From positions 8,174-40,409 of the forward strand of contig DBCE01000018.1 in assembly GCA_002292895.1 (NCBI GenBank): a DNA stretch of 32,236 bases, read 5' to 3'. The stretch comes from Phycisphaerales bacterium UBA966 (lineage in GTDB: Bacteria; Planctomycetota; Phycisphaerae; Phycisphaerales; SM1A02). Position numbers and translations under genes: made by a program. Shown in pieces: positions 26,515-32,236 of this stretch (position 1 is the stretch's first letter; each line of letters starts with the position of its first letter). The notes beneath the pieces were generated by a model. The model did not search any database. It was not told where the DNA came from and worked only from the letters and a program-made list of their open reading frames with translations.

Positions 26515-27552
26515 ATGAACATGGGGTCTGCGTCTTATACTTCGCCACAGTACGCGCTGTTCACATTGAAAATCCCTTTCGATTTCCTGAGAACTTCAAT
26601 TTCTAGTCCCCCCGATCCCACCCGTCGCCTGAAGCGCCCTGCCAATGCTGGCGTGGCGAGCGATTTGCCCTGCCAAGGGTGTGGCTACAACCTGCGCGGA
26701 ACCGACCAAGGGTCCAACTGCCCCGAATGCGGACTTCCCGTTCGGGACACGCTCGAAGGAGTGGCTGTTGAGGAAAGTCGACGCGAGGCGGCGGCCGAAT
26801 CGCTGCGCTCCTACTCCAAAGCATTCCTGTTTGGCGCGCCGCTTGGGCTCTTTATGGTCTCGTGCGTGGGTCCGCCACTGGCCGTCTTGGCACTGGTCGG
26901 CAGCGTGCAACGTCTGATCGCTTTGCGAAATGCGGCGAAGTCGCTCCCTTCCAAGGTGGTGAGTGCCGGGGCACAAGACTTTAAGCGCGCCCAAACCCTG
27001 CTCTTTGTTGAATTGGGGAGCGGCGTGATCGCGCTGATCTTCCTGAACTTCGGACTTTCCTCCGCGGTTGGCCCGACGATTGATGGGGTCATTCGCCTTT
27101 CGGTCGGTGGACTCTGGTTCGGCGCGATGGCGCTCGGACTGATCACTGGGTCCATACTGGTCGATGGCGTCATTGGACGCCTCGCACTTGAGGTTGAGCG
27201 CCCGAAGTACCTGCTGCCCCTGACCTTCGCCGCGGTGGGTGTAGTGATGTTTGCGGAAATTGTTAGCGCCGCCAACGCGCCAACCGCGATTGTCATCTTG
27301 CTACGACTTGTTGGAGCAGCAGCATGGGGTGCTGCAAGCGGATTGCTTGCGTATCAAGGCTCGTCCGCAGGCGACGCGCTGGCAGCGCCACCGATAAAGC
27401 GAAAGTTGTCAGCACCGAGCGACAGCCCCAGTGCTGGCGCAAACCCGGAGCCAGACCCTCGCCGTGCGGCCGCGAATCGCGCTGCGCAGCAAGCCGCACA
27501 ACGCGCCGCGCAACGGGCGACTGATGATGATTCGCCCATTCCGCTTGATTAG
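26515..27552 (+). CDS. Zinc-ribbon multi-pass membrane protein, function unknown
   Basis: The N-terminal part has a zinc ribbon with ligands C53, C56, C69 and C72 in the CQGCGYNLRGT ... CPECG arrangement that is common in planctomycete membrane proteins. About four to five transmembrane helices follow between residues about 100 and 285. The C-terminus is an Ala/Gln/Arg-rich, probably disordered tail. No enzyme motif is visible. The start is uncertain. The ATG given (26515) is inside the promoter region of the divergent protease gene, and low-GC codons just after it look non-coding. An in-frame TTG at 26566 or GTG at 26653 are alternatives, and the GTG would begin right before the zinc ribbon. 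Coding is secure from about 26600 on. The gene ends 13 bp before the convergent trpE stop. Confidence 0.75.
   Translation: MNMGSASYTSPQYALFTLKIPFDFLRTSISSPPDPTRRLKRPANAGVASDLPCQGCGYNLRGTDQGSNCPECGLPVRDTLEGVAVEESRREAAAESLRSYSKAFLFGAPLGLFMVSCVGPPLAVLALVGSVQRLIALRNAAKSLPSKVVSAGAQDFKRAQTLLFVELGSGVIALIFLNFGLSSAVGPTIDGVIRLSVGGLWFGAMALGLITGSILVDGVIGRLALEVERPKYLLPLTFAAVGVVMFAEIVSAANAPTAIVILLRLVGAAAWGAASGLLAYQGSSAGDALAAPPIKRKLSAPSDSPSAGANPEPDPRRAAANRAAQQAAQRAAQRATDDDSPIPLD
26534..26563 (-). promoter_or_regulatory. Predicted promoter of the S41 protease gene
   Basis: On the minus strand, TGAACA (26563-26558) and TATAAG (26539-26534) are 18 bp apart. This gives a leader of about 25 bases with a GGAG ribosome binding site before the ATG at 26501. 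The opposite strand of the same bases reads TATACT (26536-26541), so this could also serve the divergent zinc-ribbon gene. Confidence 0.5.
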
Positions 27553-27565
27553 CGGTGCCGCGTAT

Positions 27566-29089
27566 TCACTGAACACCGAACGCACGCTCTGCAAGATCGA
27601 TCGCGCGACCAAGACCGGCACACTTGGCGATCGTCTCTTCAAACTCAGCAGCTGGCACTGAGTCCAAAACCACGCCGGCACCGGCTTGCAAATGCACATC
27701 CCATGGCGCGCCTTCGGTATGCCCGGCGGTTGGAATCACCATGGTGCGCAGTGCCAAAGCGATGTCCATATCGCCGTCCCATCCAACAGCACCAATGCCG
27801 CCCGAATACGGTCCACGACGCACTGGTTCGAGTTCATCAATGATCTGAATAGCGCGAACTTTCGGTGCACCGCTCACCGTTCCAACGGGCAACGTGGCAC
27901 GCAGCGCGTCCCAACAATCGAGCCCGGGGCTCAGTTCGCCAGTCACCGTTGAACTGATGTGCATGACGTGACTGTAACGCTCAACTTCCATGCAGCGATC
28001 AACGCTCACGGTGCCCTGCTGGCACACGCGGCCAACATCATTGCGCCCAAGATCAACAAGCATCACATGCTCGGCGCGCTCCTTTTCGTCCGCGAGCAAT
28101 TCAATTTCCAGCGCACGATCCTCCGCCTCCGTGCCACCCCGGCGCCGAGTGCCCGCAAGCGGTCGATTAACAACGGTTTGTCCACGAACACGGCAGAGGA
28201 TCTCCGGGCTCGAAGCGACCAAGATGCACCCTTCCGCCTGCAAGTAGATCTGGTACGGACTGGGGTTCACTACTCGCAGCGCGCGATAAATATCAAACGG
28301 ATCGGCAGGCGTACTGCGGTCTTGGCGCCGGCTGAGAACCACCTGAAATGCATCGCCCGCTCGGATGTAATCCTGCGCGCGGAGCACCGCGTTCTCAAAC
28401 TCCGCGCGCGACATCGAAGCGCGTTCGCCGGGCACCGGCCGTGCGGCAATATCAAGGTCTACAGCGCCCGGCGCCAATGGCGGTGCGCCAGCAAGTAGTC
28501 GCGCGCAGAATGCGTCAAGCGCTGCGCGACCGTGTTTCAGTGCACTTGCCTCATCGGCGTGCTCATCAGCCGGAACGGAAATCACGGCGTGCACCACCTT
28601 GGCAACATGATCAAAGACAGCTACTTCTCTGTACATCCCGAAATGCATATCCGGAAGTTGTCGATCATCGCGCGGCGCGGCAGTAAATGGAAGCTTGCCG
28701 GGCTCAAGCCAGCGAACAGCATCAAACGCACAGAAGCCCACCCAGCCACCGTGGAATGCGTCGGGCATGGCATCAATCGGATGCGGCGTGAACCGCGCAC
28801 CCAGAAGACGCACGGTTTCAAGCGGATTGATTGCCGTGCTCTGCTCTTCCGTCCCACGCCGTCGATCACGCACAGTCACCGCGTTGGCGCGCGCCAGCAC
28901 TTCCAATATGGGCTGCGCACCCAACATGGACCAGCGACCGACCGATGAACCGTTCTCCACGCTCTCAAAAAGGAAACTCGGCGCGGCGCGATCGTCAGCG
29001 GACACCAGCCGCCGATATGCCAATACCGGCGTGAGTTGATCGCTCATCAAGCGCCGCGAAATCAGGAACATGGGTACGGATGCCGTCAT
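27566..29089 (-). CDS. trpE: Anthranilate synthase component I
   Basis: TrpE converts chorismate to anthranilate, the first step of tryptophan synthesis, using ammonia delivered by a TrpG glutaminase. From the ATG at 29089 it has 507 residues. It shows the N-terminal domain that binds tryptophan and the chorismate-binding domain. Recognised blocks are NPSPYQIYL, RPLAGTRRRG, ELLADEKERAEHVMLVDLGRND, PVGTVSGAPK and LQAGAGVVLDS. The Ala in PLAGTR marks TrpE, since PabB has Lys there. The start overlaps the ruvC stop by 4 bp (ATGA), so I prefer it to an ATG 16 codons upstream. No trpG or other trp gene is in the window, so TrpG must be elsewhere. Confidence 0.93.
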   Translation of the reverse strand: MTASVPMFLISRRLMSDQLTPVLAYRRLVSADDRAAPSFLFESVENGSSVGRWSMLGAQPILEVLARANAVTVRDRRRGTEEQSTAINPLETVRLLGARFTPHPIDAMPDAFHGGWVGFCAFDAVRWLEPGKLPFTAAPRDDRQLPDMHFGMYREVAVFDHVAKVVHAVISVPADEHADEASALKHGRAALDAFCARLLAGAPPLAPGAVDLDIAARPVPGERASMSRAEFENAVLRAQDYIRAGDAFQVVLSRRQDRSTPADPFDIYRALRVVNPSPYQIYLQAEGCILVASSPEILCRVRGQTVVNRPLAGTRRRGGTEAEDRALEIELLADEKERAEHVMLVDLGRNDVGRVCQQGTVSVDRCMEVERYSHVMHISSTVTGELSPGLDCWDALRATLPVGTVSGAPKVRAIQIIDELEPVRRGPYSGGIGAVGWDGDMDIALALRTMVIPTAGHTEGAPWDVHLQAGAGVVLDSVPAAEFEETIAKCAGLGRAIDLAERAFGVQ

Positions 29090-29592
29090 GGCGCAGTGGA
29101 GCCTAGTCGCGCGCCGGTGAATCGACGCGCGGCACATGCGGCAATCGCAATGGCATCGGCAACGTCCGGTGGTTCCGGGAGTGTGCGCAGCGAGAACTGC
29201 TGCATGACGGCGCGCTGCATCTGTTCTTTGCTTGCTTGCCCACGTCCGGTGAGCGCCTTCTTAATTTCAGCGGGGGCAAACTCGTCAATCGGCAGATCGC
29301 GCAGAGCGGCGGCAAGCAGCACCACCCCGCGGCCGTGCCCCATCACCACCGCCGTGCTGACGTGCGCGCTATGAACAAAGACCTCTTCAACCGCCATGCG
29401 CGCCGGGCCAAGTTCATCGATCAGCGCGCCAAGTTCTTCATGCAATGCTCGAAGCCGCGCGGAAATGGAGTCCTTGGCATTCAGTCGCACCACGCCCGCT
29501 TCCACCAGCGCTGGCTCCGCGGCACCCGGTCGAAGTTCCACGCATGCGTAGCCGGTGATGCGCAATCCAGGATCGATGCCAAGGAATCTCAT
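29086..29592 (-). CDS. ruvC: Crossover junction endodeoxyribonuclease RuvC
   Basis: RuvC resolves Holliday junctions after RuvAB branch migration, with an RNase H-like fold. The 168 residues match the family length. The catalytic acids are D7 (GIDPG), E69 (AVEEVF), D143 and D146 (PPDVADAIAIA), equivalent to the D-E-D-D set in E. coli. It overlaps both neighbours by 4 bp: the YdjY-type lipoprotein upstream (29589-29592) and trpE downstream (29086-29089). Pairing with trpE instead of ruvAB is unusual. No ruvA or ruvB is visible here. Confidence 0.94.
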   Translation of the reverse strand: MRFLGIDPGLRITGYACVELRPGAAEPALVEAGVVRLNAKDSISARLRALHEELGALIDELGPARMAVEEVFVHSAHVSTAVVMGHGRGVVLLAAALRDLPIDEFAPAEIKKALTGRGQASKEQMQRAVMQQFSLRTLPEPPDVADAIAIAACAARRFTGARLGSTAP

Positions 29593-30449
29593 GGCGCGCG
29601 CCCTGCGGGGATGGCTGGAGTTGCGGGCGCAACATATCCCGTGCGGCGAATCAGTAGTTCAACGCGCGTTCCGGGCTCAGGCATTCGTTCCGAATTCGCC
29701 TGCCACGCGGGCGCGTCCAGTTCGGCCTGATCGGACAGGACGGATGTGCACGCGATCGTCTCGTCGCCAAAGGTCACGATGCCCACGACGCTGCCGGTTC
29801 GATCTGCCACGTAGTGCTCGCCGGGTCCCATGCTCTTGGTGTTTGATCGTACGCGTGAACCGGCGAATACCCATGGCTGAACGGGGAACGAATGTCCATG
29901 AACGGGGTCATGAATCCACGATGAGAGCGGCATGTCCCCAGCACTGGTGCGCACCCACAGTTCCAACGGCGATCCGCTGGGCGAGATGCGTTGCACCGCG
30001 CCCGATCCATCAGTGGCGGCACGCCACTCGCCTGGCGCGCCTGGTTCCAATCCAATCAAGAGGAGCGCGGCATGAATGCTGCTTGGTGCAACGATCACCG
30101 CTAGCAGCGATTCGTGTTCCCGGGTCCCTGCTTTACAGACGGCCTGTTCGAGCCAGCCTCGATCAGCAGCAACCTCTGCTTCCACGCGGACCTCACCAGC
30201 GGTGCGATCGACCACGATGCCAGGGGCAAGTTGAATGACGGGAAGCGGCACAGTGACGGCGACCGATGGGTGCTCCTGCGGAGTTGGCAACGCCCCGCTC
30301 TTGGCAGGGTCCGCACACGAAACCATGGTGCTTGCGGCAACCGAAAGCGCAACCATGCGCGTCGCGCGTATCGCTGCGCCGGGTATGTTCGTCCACCGAG
30401 CGACGCGCGGTGTTGACGTGGTGAGTTGAACCCGGATGGGTGCATGCAT
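29589..30449 (-). CDS. YdjY-domain putative lipoprotein
   Basis: The 286-residue protein has an N-terminal hydrophobic segment ending in a lipobox-like V-S-C45. It follows a long, Arg-containing n-region, so the start at 30449 gives an unusually long signal. The ATG at 30356 is possible but would remove all positive charges. Residues about 75-145 match the YdjY pattern: V-V-D-R-x-x-G-E-V-R-V-E-A-E-V, then L-E-x-x-V-C-K-x-G-T-x-E-H-E-S and I-H-A-A-L-L-L-I-G-L-x-P-G. The rest is beta-rich, with W-V-F-A-G-S and V-T-F-G-D-E near the end. Biochemical function is unknown. It heads the ruvC-trpE operon with a 4-bp overlap to ruvC. Confidence 0.78.
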   Translation of the reverse strand: MHAPIRVQLTTSTPRVARWTNIPGAAIRATRMVALSVAASTMVSCADPAKSGALPTPQEHPSVAVTVPLPVIQLAPGIVVDRTAGEVRVEAEVAADRGWLEQAVCKAGTREHESLLAVIVAPSSIHAALLLIGLEPGAPGEWRAATDGSGAVQRISPSGSPLELWVRTSAGDMPLSSWIHDPVHGHSFPVQPWVFAGSRVRSNTKSMGPGEHYVADRTGSVVGIVTFGDETIACTSVLSDQAELDAPAWQANSERMPEPGTRVELLIRRTGYVAPATPAIPAGRAP

Positions 30450-30512
30450 CGCACTTCACTCATCGGCGCAGAGCGGTCTCGGTTAGCAAGTGAAATGGCA
30501 GAAATGAACCCG

Positions 30513-30567
30513 AAAAATTAAAAAGGCCCGGCGGAGACAAGCTCACGCCGAGCCCTTCCGGGGGCTC
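30513..30567 (-). promoter_or_regulatory. Leader terminator with overlapping antiterminator-like hairpin
   Basis: On the minus strand, directly after a predicted promoter, two hairpins share one segment. The early hairpin pairs GAGCCC (30567-30562) with GGGCTC (30555-30550). The later one pairs 30555-30546 with 30333 offset arm 30533-30524 (nine to ten pairs including wobbles, plus an inner GAG/CTC pairing). It is followed by TTTTT-AA-TTTTT (30524-30513). The second is a strong intrinsic terminator for a transcript of about 60 bases, and the first would exclude it. No gene lies upstream on this strand inside the window, so it acts either as an attenuator of ydjY-ruvC-trpE or as the end of a small RNA. 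No Trp-rich leader peptide is visible. Confidence 0.6.
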
Positions 30568-30580
30568 ACTAAGATGCCAA

Positions 30581-30609
30581 AGTATAGGGTTGTTACGCAC
30601 CTATGCTAA
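30581..30609 (-). promoter_or_regulatory. Predicted promoter upstream of ydjY-ruvC-trpE leader
   Basis: On the minus strand, TTAGCA (30609-30604) and TATACT (30586-30581) have 17-bp spacing. The predicted start is near 30575, only 8 bases before the leader hairpins. The -10 carries the CTATACTTT context seen at two other sites. The opposite strand contains TATGCT (30602-30607), a weak candidate -10 for the divergent gene at 30637. Confidence 0.55.
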
Positions 30610-30636
30610 TGCTTATCTCACCAATTGCGATCGATT

Positions 30637-31485
30637 ATGAAGAAACTTTTATGCAAGTCCATCGCCCTGCGGCGCACCGTCCGAATCGGCATTCCCGCAT
30701 CAGCAGCGGGGATGCAGAGGAAGATTTCTCCAAAGGAGCCGCATCGGAACGGATTCGCGGGGATACCCCCTTCCGATGGATTCACGGCGCATCATGAGGT
30801 GACCGTGGAGTGCATAGGCGTTCCCGATGCCCGCACGGGGTATCTGATCGGCATCCAGGAGATTGATGCGTTGGTGAGAGCCCACCTCGCGCCGCTGCTG
30901 GAGTCATTCTTTCGTAGTTCAGAGCCCATTCATCCCGCTGATGCTGTCACTCATATGGGGGACATTTTACAGCGGAATTTCCCACAAGCAATTCCGCTTT
31001 CCACCATTCAATGGTCCCCCGGCCCGTTCGTCAACTACATCTGGAGAACCTCCATGCGCGATCACGCCATCATGACCGAACAGTTTGAGTTTAGTGCCGC
31101 GCACCGACTGCATTGCCCAGAACTGTCCGACGACGAGAACCAACGCACCTTCGGTAAATGCAATCACCCGAGCGGGCACGGTCACAACTATCGAATTGCG
31201 GTGGCCGTCCGCGTGCGTACAGGAACGGGTGCGCCTGCCCTAACAACCGGAGTGCTTGAGGCAATTGTCACCCGCATGGTGCTTGATCGATTTGATCACC
31301 GACACCTCAATGTGGACTGCGTGGAATTTGCGGAGTTGAATCCGTCCGTGGAAAATATCGCACGGGTCTGTCACGACCTACTCAGCGATGAGATCACCGC
31401 CGCTGGCGCAGCACTGGACCATGTCACAGTATGGGAGACCGCGAAGACCTCCGCAACCTATCCGGCGCGTTCGCTGGCGGATTAA
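30637..31485 (+). CDS. Two-domain 6-pyruvoyl-tetrahydropterin synthase / QueD-like protein
   Basis: The 282-residue protein contains one complete 6-pyruvoyl-tetrahydropterin/6-carboxytetrahydropterin synthase domain (about residues 146-282). Zinc ligands are H156 (SAAHRL), H181 and H183 (HGHNY), with catalytic C175 (FGKCNH), D220-H221 (DHRHLN) and E267 (VWETAK). The first 140 residues resemble a degenerate copy of the same fold. They have R-T-V-R-I-G-I-P, then H-E-V-T-V-E-C and G-Y-L-I-G-I-Q-E-I-D, but lack the zinc His and Cys residues. The active half would act on dihydroneopterin triphosphate in queuosine or pterin synthesis. No other queuosine gene is nearby. The ATG at 30637 is used, although a TTG four codons earlier is possible. 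It ends 1 bp before the convergent CDGSH gene. Confidence 0.85.
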   Translation: MKKLLCKSIALRRTVRIGIPASAAGMQRKISPKEPHRNGFAGIPPSDGFTAHHEVTVECIGVPDARTGYLIGIQEIDALVRAHLAPLLESFFRSSEPIHPADAVTHMGDILQRNFPQAIPLSTIQWSPGPFVNYIWRTSMRDHAIMTEQFEFSAAHRLHCPELSDDENQRTFGKCNHPSGHGHNYRIAVAVRVRTGTGAPALTTGVLEAIVTRMVLDRFDHRHLNVDCVEFAELNPSVENIARVCHDLLSDEITAAGAALDHVTVWETAKTSATYPARSLAD

Positions 31486-31486
31486 G

Positions 31487-31711
31487 TTAGGCGCAAGTGT
31501 TGCCGGTGAAATCATCGGCGCCATGCGACTTAGGCTGGCGATCGTCGCCGTACACGTAGAGCTGACCAGCTTCTTCAGTGCGGGCGACTTTGTGGGATCC
31601 ATCGCACATCGGGAAGTTCTTGGTGAGACCGCAGGCGCATACAAAGATTGGCTTCTCAGAAGGCTCAATCTTGACGGGGGCAGCGGCGACGTGACGAATG
31701 ATGCGGGCCAT
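31487..31711 (-). CDS. CDGSH iron-sulfur domain protein
   Basis: The 74-residue protein carries the mitoNEET-type [2Fe-2S] binding motif with ligands C25, C27, C36 and H40 (CACG ... FPMCDGSH), a three-Cys one-His cluster. These small proteins are cytosolic and are linked to redox sensing or Fe-S cluster transfer. The exact role is unknown here. It lies 21 bp after the ACT-domain gene on the same strand, likely in one transcript. Its stop codon is 1 bp from that of the convergent pterin synthase-like gene, leaving no room for a terminator between them. Confidence 0.92.
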   Translation of the reverse strand: MARIIRHVAAAPVKIEPSEKPIFVCACGLTKNFPMCDGSHKVARTEEAGQLYVYGDDRQPKSHGADDFTGNTCA

Positions 31712-31732
31712 GGGGTACTTTCGAATGCGCTC

Positions 31733-32209
31733 TTAGGGAGCCAAATCTTCCTCTGAAAGCAAACGGAACCGTTTACGGAGGAGGATCTGCCCCGCAAGGT
31801 GGTTGTCATCAACGCAAATGGCAACCGCTGGATGTTCGCCGCGCAACATAATTGGATACGCGAAACGGATATTGAGTTCTGCGCCTAACAGGTACAGGCA
31901 CGCACCGCTGAGGCACTGCTGTTCGCCGAGCTCCATGATGATCAGGTCTGTCTCGGCGAAGGTGTATTGACTGCGCCGCAGAATGTGCCGCGCCGCATCC
32001 GCATTGGTGAAGATCATGCGAACGACGGCGTAGTCGCTTGAATCAACAATTGAAAATGCGGCAAGGCGGGTGGATGGCGCTTCATCAAAGGTGCGCAGCA
32101 GTTCAAGCAGCTTGCCAACCTTGTTGTTCAAGAACACACTGAACTGCCGCACCGTTGGGGGCGCGTATCCGTATTCAGTCTCAGCGGCGGGTGGAAGCGA
32201 TGCACTCAT
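31733..32209 (-). CDS. Tandem ACT-domain protein
   Basis: The 158-residue protein consists of two ACT-like regions (about residues 20-85 and 90-150). The first has the F-S-V-F-L-N-N-K-V-G-K-L-L-E-L-L opening typical of ACT ligand-binding domains, and the second begins after E-T-D-L-I-I-M-E-L. There is no catalytic domain. Such stand-alone ACT proteins usually bind amino acids and regulate metabolism. The ligand is not readable from sequence. The ATG at 32209 lies 27 bases from the window edge, so its promoter region is incomplete. It precedes the CDGSH gene by 21 bp. Confidence 0.82.
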   Translation of the reverse strand: MSASLPPAAETEYGYAPPTVRQFSVFLNNKVGKLLELLRTFDEAPSTRLAAFSIVDSSDYAVVRMIFTNADAARHILRRSQYTFAETDLIIMELGEQQCLSGACLYLLGAELNIRFAYPIMLRGEHPAVAICVDDNHLAGQILLRKRFRLLSEEDLAP

Positions 32210-32236
32210 TTCGGTTCAATCTCAGGTCGATGAGCG

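Noticed and set aside
27566..29089. PabB (aminodeoxychorismate synthase) instead of TrpE
   Set aside because: The diagnostic position in the P-x-A-G-T-R motif is Ala, as in TrpE, where PabB has Lys.

Overview
The window reads as a chromosomal segment of an uncultured planctomycete, most likely class Phycisphaerae. The assignment rests on lineage-style hallmarks seen in the sequence: secreted proteins ending in a dockerin-like Ca-binding module (D-x-D/N-G-N/D-G ... GADLG-x-LL-x-x-WG-x-CP), the DCNGNG-type Asp/Asn-rich loop, a CGYNLRG zinc-ribbon membrane protein, a YdjY-type lipoprotein, several VCBS/FG-GAP proteins with ASPIC/UnbV ends, GC-rich codons and weak or absent Shine-Dalgarno signals at many starts. 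The taxonomic call is inference. Coding density is very high, no stretch over 300 bases lacks a gene, and I see no tRNA, rRNA, CRISPR, IS element or phage gene.

Layout. (1) 89-2073, plus strand: greA and a cardiolipin synthase. (2) 2129-4707, minus: a membrane-anchored TPR protein overlapping an exported ASPIC/UnbV protein. (3) 4932-9248, plus: a secreted di-haem oxidoreductase and a large secreted VCBS protein, both with the same C-terminal dockerin-like module. (4) 18128-9318, minus: a [2Fe-2S] ferredoxin, a TPR+VCBS lipoprotein, a five-TM/five-haem/TPR cytochrome and another ASPIC/UnbV protein, mostly tightly packed. (5) 23859-18249, minus: pyruvate dehydrogenase E1-alpha, E1-beta and E2, then rlmN and a sugar-phosphate-isomerase-like protein, closed by a clear intrinsic terminator. 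(6) 26501-24027, minus: an S41 processing protease with its own promoter, divergent from a zinc-ribbon membrane protein. (7) 30449-27566, minus: a YdjY lipoprotein, ruvC and trpE joined by 4-bp overlaps, preceded by a promoter and a terminator/antiterminator pair. (8) 30637-31485, plus: a two-domain 6-pyruvoyl-tetrahydropterin-synthase-like protein, meeting a minus-strand CDGSH protein and an ACT-domain protein.

How it fits together. About half of the window is devoted to exported redox and calcium-binding scaffold proteins. TPR and VCBS/ASPIC modules occur together three times, as adjacent genes or as fusions, which suggests one functional partnership between these modules. The rest is housekeeping: transcription fidelity, lipid synthesis, pyruvate oxidation, ribosome modification, recombination and tryptophan synthesis.

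Most notable for follow-up: the b/c-haem/TPR cytochrome cluster, the Cys-bracketed dockerin-like module, the riboregulator-like leader upstream of ydjY-ruvC-trpE, and a recurring CTATACTT-like -10 element.
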